A stretch of DNA of 50,410 nucleotides, from positions 1 through 50,410 of the forward strand of contig NZ_WSRP01000019.1 of assembly GCF_009767915.1 (NCBI RefSeq). Direction: 5' to 3'. Shown one piece after another: positions 1 through 8,761 of the stretch. The stretch's first letter is position 1. Every line of letters begins with the position of its first letter. Made by a program: the position numbers and the translations under genes. The notes under the pieces are model-generated. The model was not told the DNA's origin and searched no databases. It was given only the letters and a program-made list of their open reading frames with translations. Origin of the DNA: Parasutterella muris (GTDB lineage Bacteria > Pseudomonadota > Gammaproteobacteria > Burkholderiales > Burkholderiaceae_F).

Positions 1-129
1 GGCGCCACCCTTGCAAGTAGAAACAAACATAGACCACCTCCAATAATGATCTAATTATAACATACCTACTACATATCTACAAGCGAATAATGAATAAAAA
101 GGCCAAAAAACAGACCCCATGGCCGTTGA
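1..129. other. Unexplained left-end sequence
   Basis: AT-rich sequence with stops in all frames that does not continue the flavoprotein frame which is open from position 130. Convincing homology of the following gene begins only near 166. The segment may be a misassembled contig end or a real breakpoint; I recognise no mobile element or RNA in it. Confidence 0.4.
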
Positions 130-453
130 CGACCAAGAGGTCAGTTAGAATCTGCCAAACTCAGGAAGGACCCCGTTTTCGATAAAAATCCTGAATTCCT
201 GGTTCCGTTCGAGCAGGCTCCTTTCTACGCAGTTCGTGTCATTCCGTCAACGATGGGAACCATCGGCGGTGTCAGAACCAATGACAAGTTCCAGGTTCTT
301 CGTGCGGACGGCTCCGTGATCAAAGGCCTCTATGCGGGCGGTGAAACAGCCAACAGACCTTTCTACCGCAGAGTCTATACATCCGGAACCGGTCTCGGAC
401 TGGCCTACACCTCCGGCCGCATCGCAGGTGAAAACGCCGCACAGGAAAAATAA
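130..453 (+). CDS. Flavocytochrome c-like FAD reductase, C-terminal fragment
   Basis: This is the last ~95 residues of a FAD-dependent reductase of the flavocytochrome c/fumarate reductase flavoprotein family. The frame is open from 130, just after a TGA at 127, but recognisable protein begins around 166-184 with KDPVFDKNPEFL and runs through MGTIGGVRTND and LYAGGE to TSGTGLGLAYTSGRIAGENA, the usual FAD-binding C-terminus. An ATG at 253 exists but lies inside the conserved domain, so it is not the true start. The N-terminal FAD domain and most of the catalytic domain are missing, either through the contig boundary or a real truncation. It is a paralogue of the full-length flavoprotein at 8762-10255, and like it has no His in the MGG-type motif (STMGTIGG), so fumarate as substrate is doubtful. 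A hairpin terminator follows directly. Confidence 0.7.
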   Translation, partial: RPRGQLESAKLRKDPVFDKNPEFLVPFEQAPFYAVRVIPSTMGTIGGVRTNDKFQVLRADGSVIKGLYAGGETANRPFYRRVYTSGTGLGLAYTSGRIAGENAAQEK

Positions 454-475
454 TCTTCCCCTGACCGGATAAGCT

Positions 476-510
476 AAACCCGCTCTCTAACACCTCCTGA
501 GAGCGGGTTT
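476..510 (+). terminator. Terminator after flavoprotein fragment
   Basis: A perfect 12-bp stem, 476-487 with 499-510, surrounds an 11-nt loop. The right arm ends in TTT and continues as ATTCGTTT, so the U-tract is weak. It lies 23 nt after the stop codon. Confidence 0.7.
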
Positions 511-529
511 ATTCGTTTCGAAAGACATT

Positions 530-553
530 AAAAAAACCGGGACAAGCCCGGTT
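530..553 (-). terminator. Terminator of the tkt-gap-pgk operon
   Basis: Read on the minus strand, AACCGGGC, a short loop and CCCGGTT are followed by a run of T. The structure sits 17 nt beyond the pgk stop codon. Confidence 0.8.
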
Positions 554-569
554 TCTGTTCTAGAACGAA

Positions 570-1769
570 TTACTTCGTTCTTTCCTGCAGCGCTGCAATC
601 GCAGGAAGCGTCTTGCCTTCGAGGAACTCGAGGAACGCGCCGCCGCCGGTGGAAATGTAGGAAACCTTGTCGGCAACCTCGAAAACTTTAGCCGCAGCAA
701 TGGTATCGCCGCCGCCAACGATCGAGAAAGCGCCGTTTGCGGTCGCATCTGCAATGTCCTTAGCCAGGTTGCGAGTGCCTTCCTTGAAGTTGTCCATTTC
801 AAAGACGCCGAGAGGACCGTTCCAAATAATGGTCTTGGCTTCTTTGATGTACGGTTCAAGCAGCTTGCTGGTCTTCGGGCCGATGTCCAGAATCATTTCG
901 TCGTCTTCAATATCATCGAGATCGCAGATACGGAAGCCGGCGTCATAGCCGATGTGGTGCGCAACCACGACGTCAATAGGAAGCGGAAGATGCCCGCCCT
1001 TCTCTTCCATGATCTTCATCACGGCTTTGCATTCGTCAACCAGGTCCGGTTCGGCAAGCGACTTGCCAATCTTGTGACCCTGCGCCAAAAGGAATGTGTT
1101 GGCGATACCCCCGCCCACAATCAGAGTGTCAACCTTCGGAGCAAGGTTTTTAAGAATGGTCAGCTTGGTGGAAACTTTTGATCCGCCGACAACAGCGGTC
1201 AAAGGATGCTTGGCTTCAGCAACCGCTTTCTTCAGCGCATGGATTTCTTTGGCAAGCAGAGGACCCGCGACGGCAACTTCCGCTTCTCTGGCAAGGCCGT
1301 CAGTAGTCGCCTGCTCACGGTGCGCGGTGCCAAACGCGTCATTGACATAAATATCACAGAGCGCAGCCATCTTGGCGACAAGTTCGGGGTCGTTCTTCTT
1401 TTCGCCCACGTTGCCGCGGCAGTTCTCTAATACCACCACTTCACCGGGCTGAATGTCCACACCGTTGAGCCAATCCTTCTCAAAGCGAATCGGCATGCCA
1501 AGCATGCGGCCGAAGTGCTCGGCGACTTTAATCAGACTGTCTTCTTCCGTCAGAGCGCCTTCTTTCGGACGGCCCAAGTGAGAGCAGACCATAACAGCGG
1601 CTCCGCCTTCAAGCGCCATCTTAACCGCGGGCATCGACTCTCTGAGACGATGGTCGTCAGCGACGTTGCCTTCGGCGTCACGCGGCACATTCATGTCGGC
1701 ACGGATGAAAACGCGTTTTCCGCGCAGAGCGTCTTCCTTGAGAAGTTGTTCCAATGTTCTAACTTGCAT
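570..1769 (-). CDS. pgk: Phosphoglycerate kinase
   Basis: Cytosolic phosphoglycerate kinase (399 aa), which interconverts 1,3-bisphosphoglycerate + ADP and 3-phosphoglycerate + ATP. The N-terminal substrate domain shows RADMNVP near residue 23 and the HLGRP motif near 64; the C-terminal nucleotide domain shows GPLGVFE near 318 and the GGGDT loop near 350. Length is normal for bacterial Pgk. The ATG at 1769 is preceded by AAAGGA at a good distance. It is the last gene of a minus-strand tkt-gap-pgk cluster, 52 nt after gap, with a strong hairpin in that gap that may lower its transcription relative to gap. A terminator follows the gene. Confidence 0.97.
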   Translation of the reverse strand: MQVRTLEQLLKEDALRGKRVFIRADMNVPRDAEGNVADDHRLRESMPAVKMALEGGAAVMVCSHLGRPKEGALTEEDSLIKVAEHFGRMLGMPIRFEKDWLNGVDIQPGEVVVLENCRGNVGEKKNDPELVAKMAALCDIYVNDAFGTAHREQATTDGLAREAEVAVAGPLLAKEIHALKKAVAEAKHPLTAVVGGSKVSTKLTILKNLAPKVDTLIVGGGIANTFLLAQGHKIGKSLAEPDLVDECKAVMKIMEEKGGHLPLPIDVVVAHHIGYDAGFRICDLDDIEDDEMILDIGPKTSKLLEPYIKEAKTIIWNGPLGVFEMDNFKEGTRNLAKDIADATANGAFSIVGGGDTIAAAKVFEVADKVSYISTGGGAFLEFLEGKTLPAIAALQERTK

Positions 1770-1787
1770 ACTTTTCCTTTTGCAAAA

Positions 1788-1805
1788 GGCCCCGTAAACG
1801 GGGCC
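1788..1805 (-). terminator. Hairpin between gap and pgk
   Basis: A perfect 18-bp palindrome, GGCCCCGTAAACGGGGCC, is followed on the minus strand by only four T before GCAAAAGG. It could be a partial terminator/attenuator or an RNA-stabilising 3' structure for the tkt-gap message. The pgk ribosome-binding site lies just downstream. Confidence 0.5.
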
Positions 1806-1821
1806 TCGAGATAATCAAAGA

Positions 1822-2835
1822 TTACTTGGCGTTGTACATCGCAACAGCGGTGTCGAGCATTCTGCAGGAGAAGCCCCACTCGTTGTCATACCATGCGACC
1901 GCTTTAACCAGTGTTCCGTCAATGACCTTTGTCAGAGTTGAATCGAAGATCGAAGAGAAAGAAGTATGGTTGAAGTCTGTGGAAACCAGCGGAAGTTCGT
2001 TGTAGCCGAGAATGCCTTTGAGCTCGGCGCTTTCGGAAGCTTCGCGGATGATCTGGTTGACTTCTTCAACGGTTGTCGGACGAGCTGCCTGGAATGTCAG
2101 ATCAACAACGGAGACATTCAGAGTCGGAACACGCATTGCATAACCGTCAAGCTTGCCCTTAAGTTCGGGGATCACCAGGCCGACAGCCTTAGCGGCACCG
2201 GTCTTGGTCGGGATGATGTTGTGCGCGGCGGCTCTGGCGCGGCGAAGATCCTTATGCTTCACATCGGTAAGAACCTGGTCGTTTGTGAACGCGTGAATCG
2301 TTGTCATCATGCCGTCTACAATACCGAGCTTGTCTTTGAGCGGCTTAACAAACGGGCACATGCAGTTGGTGGTGCAGGAAGCGTTGGAGACAACCACGTC
2401 GCTGGCTTTCAGAACGTCCTGGTTCACGCCGTAAACCACTGTCGCATCAACGTCTTTGCCGGGAGCGGAGATCAGAACTTTCTTGGCGCCCGCTTCGATA
2501 TGCTGCATCGCGCCTTCTTTATCACGGAACGCGCCTGTGCATTCGAGAACGATATCTACGTCAAGATCCTTCCAGGGAAGCTTCTTCGGATCGCGCTCGG
2601 AGCACATGAAAATGCGGTCGCCGTTGACAACAAGATGGCCGTCTTCCCAATAAACATCGCCGTTGAATTTGCCGTGCGCGGTGTCAAACTTGGTCAGATG
2701 AACGGTCGCTTCAGGCTTGGCGGTGTCGTTAATGGCAACGATCTTAACGTCAGGCCACTTGTTTTCTTCGTAGAAAGCACGAAGTACATTGCGGCCGATT
2801 CTGCCGTAACCGGTGATGGCAACACGAATTGTCAT
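1822..2835 (-). CDS. gap: Glyceraldehyde-3-phosphate dehydrogenase, type I
   Basis: NAD-dependent GAPDH (337 aa) of glycolysis/gluconeogenesis. The Rossmann motif [12 protein letters not shown] is at residues 9-20; the catalytic loop SNASCTTNC places the nucleophile at Cys154. The C-terminal WYDNEWG motif near 316 is intact. It starts 3 nt after the tkt stop, and its ribosome-binding site (AAGGGA) lies within the last codons of tkt, so the two are probably translationally coupled. With tkt and pgk it forms a carbon-backbone operon typical of betaproteobacteria. The fold, length and active site are all normal. Confidence 0.97.
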   Translation of the reverse strand: MTIRVAITGYGRIGRNVLRAFYEENKWPDVKIVAINDTAKPEATVHLTKFDTAHGKFNGDVYWEDGHLVVNGDRIFMCSERDPKKLPWKDLDVDIVLECTGAFRDKEGAMQHIEAGAKKVLISAPGKDVDATVVYGVNQDVLKASDVVVSNASCTTNCMCPFVKPLKDKLGIVDGMMTTIHAFTNDQVLTDVKHKDLRRARAAAHNIIPTKTGAAKAVGLVIPELKGKLDGYAMRVPTLNVSVVDLTFQAARPTTVEEVNQIIREASESAELKGILGYNELPLVSTDFNHTSFSSIFDSTLTKVIDGTLVKAVAWYDNEWGFSCRMLDTAVAMYNAK

Positions 2836-2838
2836 ATC

Positions 2839-4857
2839 TTATTTCCCTTGATTAAGTAGTTGCTGAACAGTGGCCACGACATTGTCGACCGTGAACCCGA
2901 AAAGTTTAAAGAGCTCACCGGCAGGAGCCGATTCGCCGAATGTATTCATACCGATAACCGTTCCGGCACCGCGGATGTATTTCCACCAGATGTCGGATGT
3001 TGCCGCTTCAATCGCGACAACCGGCTTGCCTGCGCCGAGAACAAAATCTTTGTATTCCTGCGGCTGACGATCAAAGACCGTTGTCGAAGGCATCGATACC
3101 AGACGAGTCTGGATGTTCATCGCAAGAAGCTGCTTGCGGGCTTCAGCAGCCAGCGCAACTTCGCTTCCGCTTGCAAGAAGCGTGACCTGAACGGAGGCGG
3201 CTCCTTCAGGCGCTTCAAGCATGATGTAGCCGCCCTGAGCCATCTCATCGGCATTGTATTCTTCGCGCTCCACGAACGGAAGATTCTGTCTGGAGAGAAT
3301 GAGCGAAGTCGGACCGTCTTTGCGCTCAATCGCGCTTGCCCAGGCGGTCAGAGTTTCACAGGTGTCGGCAGGACGCCAAACGTCCATGCCCGGAATAATT
3401 CTGAGGCTTGCGGTGTGTTCGACAGGCTGATGCGTCGGACCGTCTTCGCCCACACCGATCGAGTCGTGCGTAAAGACAAAGATGGAACGAATCTTCATCA
3501 GAGCGGCCATTCTCAGTGCATTGCGGGCGTAGTCCGCAAAAGTAAGGAATGTCGCGCCGTAAGGAATAAAACCGCCGTAAAGCGCGATACCGTTCATAAT
3601 GGCGCACATTCCAAATTCGCGGACACCGTAGTTAATATGACGGCCGAGCATATTGTCAGGCCTGAGCGCCTGAACGCCTTCCCAGTTGGTCAGGTTCGAA
3701 CTTGTCAGGTCAGCCGAACCGCCAAGCAGTTCGGGAAGCGCCGGAGCAAAAGCGTTAAGCGCCATCTGACTTGCTTTGCGGGTTGCAACCGTCTTGGCTT
3801 CGCCTGCAGCCTGAACGATCGCGTCAAAAACGATGTCATCCCAGTTTTCAGGAAGTTCACCGCTGAGACGGCGTTCCAGTTCAGCCGCTTTTTCCGGATA
3901 ACGGGCGCGGTATGCGTCGTATTTAGCCTGCCATTCGTCTTCCATGGCTTTGCCGGCCGCTTTGGCGTCCCAGGCGTCATAAATTTCCTGAGGAATTTCA
4001 AAGGGACCGTATTCCCAGCCGATCGCTTCTCTTGCTGCGGCGATTTCTTCTTCGCCAAGCGGAGAGCCGTGCGCTTTGTTGGTACCGGCGCGGTTGGGAG
4101 AACCAAAACCAATCACGGTCTTGCAGTCAATCAGTGTCGGCTTGTCGGACTTCTTAGCAAGTGCGATCGCGTCGGAAACCGCTTCGACGTCGTGGCCGTC
4201 GATCGGACCGATCACGTTCCAGCCGTAAGACTCGAAACGCTCACGAACGTTTTCCGCGTACCAGTTTTCAACCTTGCCGTCGATGGAAATACCGTTGTCA
4301 TCATAAAGGGCGATGAGCTTATTGAGCTTCCAAATTCCGGCAAGCGAGCATGCTTCGTGCGAAATGCCTTCCATCAGGCATCCGTCGCCAAGGAACGCAT
4401 AGGTGTAGTTGTCAATAATCGTGCAGTCTTCCGTATTAAATTCTGCTGCGAGCATCTTTTCTGCAAGCGCCATGCCGACTGCGTTGGCAATACCCTGTCC
4501 AAGCGGACCCGTAGATGTTTCAACGCCGGGTGTTACACCGACTTCAGGGTGCCCCGGCGTTTTGCTGTGAAGCTGACGGAAATTTTTAAGGTCGTCGATC
4601 GTGAGATCGTAACCGGAAAGATGCAGCAGCGCATACTGCAGCATGGATCCGTGACCGTTGGAAAGAAGGAATCGATCGCGGCCGAGCCAGTGCGGATCAG
4701 CGGGATTGTGTCTGAGATGTTTTGTCCAGAGGGCGACAGCGATGTCTGCCATACCCATCGGCATGCCGGGGTGACCGGAATTTGCCTTCTGAACCGCGTC
4801 CATTGCCAGCGCACGAACGGCGTTGGCCATTGTCTTGCAAGAGACTGATGATGACAT
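2839..4857 (-). CDS. tkt: Transketolase
   Basis: Thiamine-diphosphate-dependent transketolase (672 aa) of the non-oxidative pentose phosphate pathway, transferring two-carbon ketol units between sugar phosphates. The TPP-binding segment GDGCLMEG, followed by DDNGISIDG, lies near residues 157-190; [10 protein letters not shown] is near 28; the central pyrimidine domain contains [19 protein letters not shown]. It is first in tkt-gap-pgk. I see no strong ribosome-binding site upstream of the ATG at 4857 (TCTTTTAAATC precedes it). The promoter must lie between 4858 and the divergent rsmE at 5041. Confidence 0.97.
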   Translation of the reverse strand: MSSSVSCKTMANAVRALAMDAVQKANSGHPGMPMGMADIAVALWTKHLRHNPADPHWLGRDRFLLSNGHGSMLQYALLHLSGYDLTIDDLKNFRQLHSKTPGHPEVGVTPGVETSTGPLGQGIANAVGMALAEKMLAAEFNTEDCTIIDNYTYAFLGDGCLMEGISHEACSLAGIWKLNKLIALYDDNGISIDGKVENWYAENVRERFESYGWNVIGPIDGHDVEAVSDAIALAKKSDKPTLIDCKTVIGFGSPNRAGTNKAHGSPLGEEEIAAAREAIGWEYGPFEIPQEIYDAWDAKAAGKAMEDEWQAKYDAYRARYPEKAAELERRLSGELPENWDDIVFDAIVQAAGEAKTVATRKASQMALNAFAPALPELLGGSADLTSSNLTNWEGVQALRPDNMLGRHINYGVREFGMCAIMNGIALYGGFIPYGATFLTFADYARNALRMAALMKIRSIFVFTHDSIGVGEDGPTHQPVEHTASLRIIPGMDVWRPADTCETLTAWASAIERKDGPTSLILSRQNLPFVEREEYNADEMAQGGYIMLEAPEGAASVQVTLLASGSEVALAAEARKQLLAMNIQTRLVSMPSTTVFDRQPQEYKDFVLGAGKPVVAIEAATSDIWWKYIRGAGTVIGMNTFGESAPAGELFKLFGFTVDNVVATVQQLLNQGK

Positions 4858-5040
4858 GATTTAAAAGAGTTTTAAAAATAAAAAAAGCGCGGGCCGACAG
4901 GGCCAGTACCTGAGGTTCGATTTTACCAACTCTCGAGAGTACGAACAAAATTTAATTTTTGGAGGCGTTTGGGATTTTTCCTTAATAATTCGGCAATTGG
5001 GTTATCATCACAAAAATTCTGAAAGCTGTGTTAACAATAT

Positions 5041-5751
5041 ATGCCTCGTTTTTACGTTCCGTTTCCCGACGCAGAAGTCGGAAAGCCAATTGTTTTACCC
5101 TCTGAGTCCGTTCATCACGCGATGCGCGTGCTTCGTCTTCGTCAGGATGACACGGTCGAAGTTTTTAACGGCAGAGGACTTTGCGCTAAAGGACCGATTC
5201 ACTTTGCCGCCGATTACGCGGAAGTTGTGCCTGAGGAAATTAAACAGTCCGAGCGCGGGTTGCGTCTTATCCTTCTTCAGTCGCTCGTCAGCAATGAAAA
5301 AATGGACTGGATCGTAGAGAAAGCCTGTGAACTTGGCTACAGCAAAATTGTCGTCTTTCCCGCTGATCGCAGCGAAATTCGTCTGACCTCGGAAAAAGCC
5401 GCAAAGCGTCTTGAGCGCTGGAACAAAATCGCGGTCTCAGCCTGCAAACAGTGCGGAGAAGATTTTCTGCCGGAAATTGTTTTCAAGTCGAGTTTAAAGA
5501 GCGCCGCCGAAGAAGCCGAGGGACTGCGAATTATGCTGAGTCCGTCTGCGCAGACCCGCTCTGAAGATGAAGAAATCCGCGCCGTCACCTTTGCTGTCGG
5601 GCCCGAGGGCGGTTTCTCCGACGGTGAAATGAACACACTCCTCGGTGCGGGCTTTACAGGAAAGCGTCTCGGCGCGCGCGTCTTAAGAACAGAAACGGCA
5701 GCTATCGCTGCCGCTTCCTACGCCCAAACGCTCTGGGGCGATTTTAATTAA
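5041..5751 (+). CDS. rsmE: 16S rRNA (uracil-1498-N3)-methyltransferase
   Basis: RsmE (236 aa) uses S-adenosylmethionine to methylate N3 of U1498 in helix 44 of 16S rRNA. The N-terminal PUA-like domain has HHAMRVLRLRQDD near residue 25. The C-terminal SPOUT knot carries FAVGPEGGFSDGE near 184 and LGARVLRTETAAIAA near 210, which form the SAM-binding trefoil. Length is normal. No clear Shine-Dalgarno precedes the ATG at 5041 (GTTAACAATAT), but the N-terminus MPRFYVP is typical of the family. It is divergent from tkt and its end overlaps by 4 nt the convergent lytic transglycosylase gene. Confidence 0.95.
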   Translation: MPRFYVPFPDAEVGKPIVLPSESVHHAMRVLRLRQDDTVEVFNGRGLCAKGPIHFAADYAEVVPEEIKQSERGLRLILLQSLVSNEKMDWIVEKACELGYSKIVVFPADRSEIRLTSEKAAKRLERWNKIAVSACKQCGEDFLPEIVFKSSLKSAAEEAEGLRIMLSPSAQTRSEDEEIRAVTFAVGPEGGFSDGEMNTLLGAGFTGKRLGARVLRTETAAIAAASYAQTLWGDFN

Positions 5752-6611
5752 CCCTGATTCTGAGAATCTCCCGCAAGCGACGGGAACTTCTCAAGCTTCA
5801 TGTTGGCTGAGTAAGTCGCAAAATCCTTGTGATCCTGATGATCTTCCGGGAATTTGCTCGGACTGCGGGCCTGAATTCTTGCCGCCTGAATTTCTCCGTT
5901 TGCCGCCATCTGCAGATGGCTTCTCATCGAAAGAACCTTGCGGCTGTATCCGCCGTCCGTCTTGTGGTTAGCCGCGCCAACATAATATTTGAGCGCGCCC
6001 TTGAGTGAGCCGGTTTTATTCAGATATTCCTTAAGAATCTGAGTGCCGACTTCGATACCTGCTTCAATCTCATGAACCGCTTTCACGCCGCCGTACTCTT
6101 TAAAGCGCTTGGCATGAACTTTGGCATGAACCTGCATGAGTCCTTTGGCTCCCGCAGAACTGCCGGCATTCGGATTAAATGAAGACTCGGTCGCAATAAT
6201 CGCAAGAATCAGCAGAGGATCGATATCGTGCTCTTTGCCGGATATGAAAGCCTGATGAACGATTTCAAGTGCATCTTCTTCCGATACCTTGGCATAGTGC
6301 TGTGAAATAAACGCGGCCGCGTTTTCCTGCATGCGTTCCAGCACGTCGTCAATCGTCTGACTTGCGGTATCACGCACATCCTGCTCTTCGAATGTGTGGT
6401 AACTTAGAGCCTTGATGCGAAGCGGCGCTTCTGCGGCTCTCAGCATCGGCTGAAAGTGTACGGAAGCAGCGCCGACAAGAACAGCACACGCGGCGGAAAC
6501 ACTCAAAAGGATCCTTCTCAGATTCTTTGTTTTATGCTTCGGGCAGTAAGAATTAAAGTCGGAAACCAAGGCGGCTGCCGACTCCTGTTTAACGATCTTT
6601 TGTTTAGTCAT
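5748..6611 (-). CDS. Membrane-anchored lytic transglycosylase (SLT domain)
   Basis: Peptidoglycan lytic transglycosylase (287 aa) expected to cleave MurNAc-GlcNAc bonds in the periplasm. One N-terminal hydrophobic segment (about residues 34-50 from this start) serves as anchor or uncleaved signal. The SLT/goose-lysozyme-like domain has the catalytic Glu in ATESSFNPNAGSSAGAKGLM (Glu about 142) and a later YVGAAN motif that replaces the usual AYNAG. I chose the ATG at 6611, preceded by GAGAGG, over an in-frame TTG at 6647. It overlaps rsmE by 4 nt at the 3' ends. It is close to MltC/Slt-type enzymes, but I cannot name the exact subfamily. Confidence 0.85.
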   Translation of the reverse strand: MTKQKIVKQESAAALVSDFNSYCPKHKTKNLRRILLSVSAACAVLVGAASVHFQPMLRAAEAPLRIKALSYHTFEEQDVRDTASQTIDDVLERMQENAAAFISQHYAKVSEEDALEIVHQAFISGKEHDIDPLLILAIIATESSFNPNAGSSAGAKGLMQVHAKVHAKRFKEYGGVKAVHEIEAGIEVGTQILKEYLNKTGSLKGALKYYVGAANHKTDGGYSRKVLSMRSHLQMAANGEIQAARIQARSPSKFPEDHQDHKDFATYSANMKLEKFPSLAGDSQNQG

Positions 6612-6732
6612 CCCGTAATAATGCCTCTCAAGATTTGGGTTGTCCAACCGAAATAGGTGTTAATACGTGACTGACTGTTAAAAACTGCTTGTCAGTGCAA
6701 GAATAATTATGCCTTAAAAAATACTCGGAAAT

Positions 6733-7419
6733 ATGAGACAGATATTCCATGCCCTCCCCTGGATTCCTCCAAAGGAACCCGACACCGTCATCAAACTCTT
6801 TCATGAGTATGGAGTCCCGCTGACATTTCATTCACGCCAGCTTTTAAAGGCCAAGGGAGAAAATAATAAGTTATATCTTGTTACAAAAGGAGCGCTGGCT
6901 TATTACATTGCCGACCAATATAAGAGCCATGCAAGTGTGCTCAATCTACTGATTCCAAATCGTGCTGCGTGCGACCTCTCTGCGCTCACTGGAACCAGAG
7001 TCAATGTGACCACTCGCGCCATCGGCACCTGCGAAGTTCTTTCCATGTCTCCGAATATCATTCCGAACTATATGCTCGAACACGCGGAGTTTGGTTTGGA
7101 AATGGCCAAGCACGTAACTATCAAACAGGAATGCTCCATTGAGGCGATGGTCGCAAACTTTACACTTGAACCGGCTGACCGCCTGCGCACTCTGCTTAAA
7201 GTGCTGCTCCTAAGCTATGACAAGCCGATCGTCGACGATCAATGGATGAAAATCCCGCTTGATCTCACCAATGAACAGTACGGATCGGTCGTCAATCTCA
7301 CACGAGTCTCAGTAAGCAGACTCTTTTCCGACTGGAGCGCTAAAGAACTCATAAGAAAATCCGGCCGTAACGTCTTTGTTCGTTCAGAACTCTTTAAAGA
7401 TATCTACGACTGGGTTTAA
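6733..7419 (+). CDS. Crp/Fnr-family transcriptional regulator
   Basis: A 228-residue protein with an N-terminal cyclic-nucleotide-binding-like beta domain (roughly residues 15-130, including LYLVTKGALAYYIAD) and a C-terminal winged helix in which NEQYGSVVNLTRVSVSRLF (about residues 179-197) is the recognition helix-turn-helix. No N-terminal Cys cluster for an Fnr-type iron-sulfur centre is visible, and the phosphate-binding cassette of true cAMP-binding Crp is not evident, so the effector is unknown. The ATG at 6733 has only a weak GGAAAT upstream. Divergent from the transglycosylase and convergent with the MFS gene. Its targets cannot be inferred. Confidence 0.8.
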   Translation: MRQIFHALPWIPPKEPDTVIKLFHEYGVPLTFHSRQLLKAKGENNKLYLVTKGALAYYIADQYKSHASVLNLLIPNRAACDLSALTGTRVNVTTRAIGTCEVLSMSPNIIPNYMLEHAEFGLEMAKHVTIKQECSIEAMVANFTLEPADRLRTLLKVLLLSYDKPIVDDQWMKIPLDLTNEQYGSVVNLTRVSVSRLFSDWSAKELIRKSGRNVFVRSELFKDIYDWV

Positions 7420-7431
7420 TCAAACGATTAA

Positions 7432-8634
7432 TTACGAAGAAGAAGCCTCGTCATCCTGATTCTTGTCTTTGCCTTCCGAAGCCAAATACGCAAAGATAAC
7501 CATCAGGATCATCGCCAAAATAGCGCATGCCCTGACTGAATGGACTGCGCCGAACTTCTCGGAAGCCAGTCCGAGAATAAACTGCCCGATCGGAACAAAA
7601 CCGAGCATCACAGCTAAATACATCGCCGAAAAGCGCCCTCGATAAATATTGGGCGCTCGGCTCTGCACCAGATTATTCGCGCTCGCCAAAGAAAATGTCA
7701 GCGATGCGCCGGCAACCAATGCGCACAGCCACTGCGAAGTCAGTGAATCCAAGGCGGGAAGTGCCGCAAAACCGATACATGTGACCCAGCCGCCCATCCA
7801 TACGGTTGTTACATGGTCAATGATTCCGCGGTTTCTCTGCATCAGAACCGCGGCGGCCACCGCTCCGAAACCTAAACCGGAGGACATGGAGCCGAAACTC
7901 AGCAGCTCGCTGCCTTTCAGAGAAATCGCCGGCAGCAGTGCGACCGCAGGCATCACCAGAATGGACAGACAGGCCACCTGAGGAAGGATGTCGCGCAAGA
8001 TTCGATACCGCATAAAGAGTTCAACTGAACCCATATTGACGCTTTCTTTGCGTTCCTCCTCCGTCGTACGGTTCGGAATTCGGACAATGCGCATCAAAGC
8101 GATCATCGGAATAAAGCAGACCGCGTTCATCGCAAAGCACCAGGTTGCTCCGACGCTTTCAATGATAAATACCGCAAACATCGGCGCCACGGAGCGTGCG
8201 ATATTCATAATCAGAGACTGCCGCGCAATCGCTTCCGAAACGGTTTCACCGGTTTCCACAAGCATCGCGTGCATGCACGGGCCGTCAATGGATGTAATGA
8301 TGCCGAAACAGAGCGCGAGCAGTGCAAGCTGATACGGCCCGAGATCGCCCTCATAAGACAGCCAGGCGGTCAGAGCGGCAATCACGCAGCCGAAGGTCTG
8401 TGTGATTAAAAGAATATGGTGGCGGTGAAATCGGTCGGCGATTTGGCCCGCAATCGGAGCGAGCGGCAGAGAGGGAAGCGCAGACAGCAACGCAATCGCG
8501 CTTAGCCAAAGCGGAGACTTGGTTAACGTCCAGACAACCCAGGAGAGCGCCATGCCGTGTACAAAACGGCCGAGCGTAGAAAAACTGTAGGCGCTCCAAA
8601 AATAGGTATTTGTTCTGTGGTTGGTCTTTTGCAC
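7432..8634 (-). CDS. MFS transporter, EntS-like exporter
   Basis: Major facilitator superfamily protein (400 aa) with about 12 hydrophobic segments. The loop-2 signature appears as GQIADRFHRHHIL near residue 62. The layout is closest to the EntS/DUF894 branch of small-molecule exporters, but I cannot assign a substrate. Translation starts at a GTG (8634) with GGGAG six to ten bases upstream; no ATG lies nearby. It is convergent with the Crp/Fnr gene (12 nt between stops) and follows, on the same strand, the terminator of the flavoprotein gene, so it probably has its own promoter. Confidence 0.8.
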   Translation of the reverse strand: MQKTNHRTNTYFWSAYSFSTLGRFVHGMALSWVVWTLTKSPLWLSAIALLSALPSLPLAPIAGQIADRFHRHHILLITQTFGCVIAALTAWLSYEGDLGPYQLALLALCFGIITSIDGPCMHAMLVETGETVSEAIARQSLIMNIARSVAPMFAVFIIESVGATWCFAMNAVCFIPMIALMRIVRIPNRTTEEERKESVNMGSVELFMRYRILRDILPQVACLSILVMPAVALLPAISLKGSELLSFGSMSSGLGFGAVAAAVLMQRNRGIIDHVTTVWMGGWVTCIGFAALPALDSLTSQWLCALVAGASLTFSLASANNLVQSRAPNIYRGRFSAMYLAVMLGFVPIGQFILGLASEKFGAVHSVRACAILAMILMVIFAYLASEGKDKNQDDEASSS

Positions 8635-8716
8635 ACTCTTCTCCCGACTGAGAGATTATTTTAGTCGTCGATAAAGTATACGTGAGCGGCTTTTGCGTTC
8701 TGAGAAGCCCGAAACG

Positions 8717-8740
8717 GCAAAACCGCCCGAAGGCGGTCTT
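8717..8740 (-). terminator. Terminator of the flavoprotein gene
   Basis: On the minus strand GACCGCC, a TTCG tetraloop and GGCGGT are followed by TTTGCCG. It lies about 22 nt after the flavoprotein stop codon. Confidence 0.8.
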
Positions 8741-8761
8741 GTCTAAGTTATCGCAGAAATA

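Noticed and set aside
2860-4848. 662-codon open frame antisense to transketolase
   Set aside because: It lies fully within tkt on the other strand, has no recognisable motif and reads like a codon-bias shadow.
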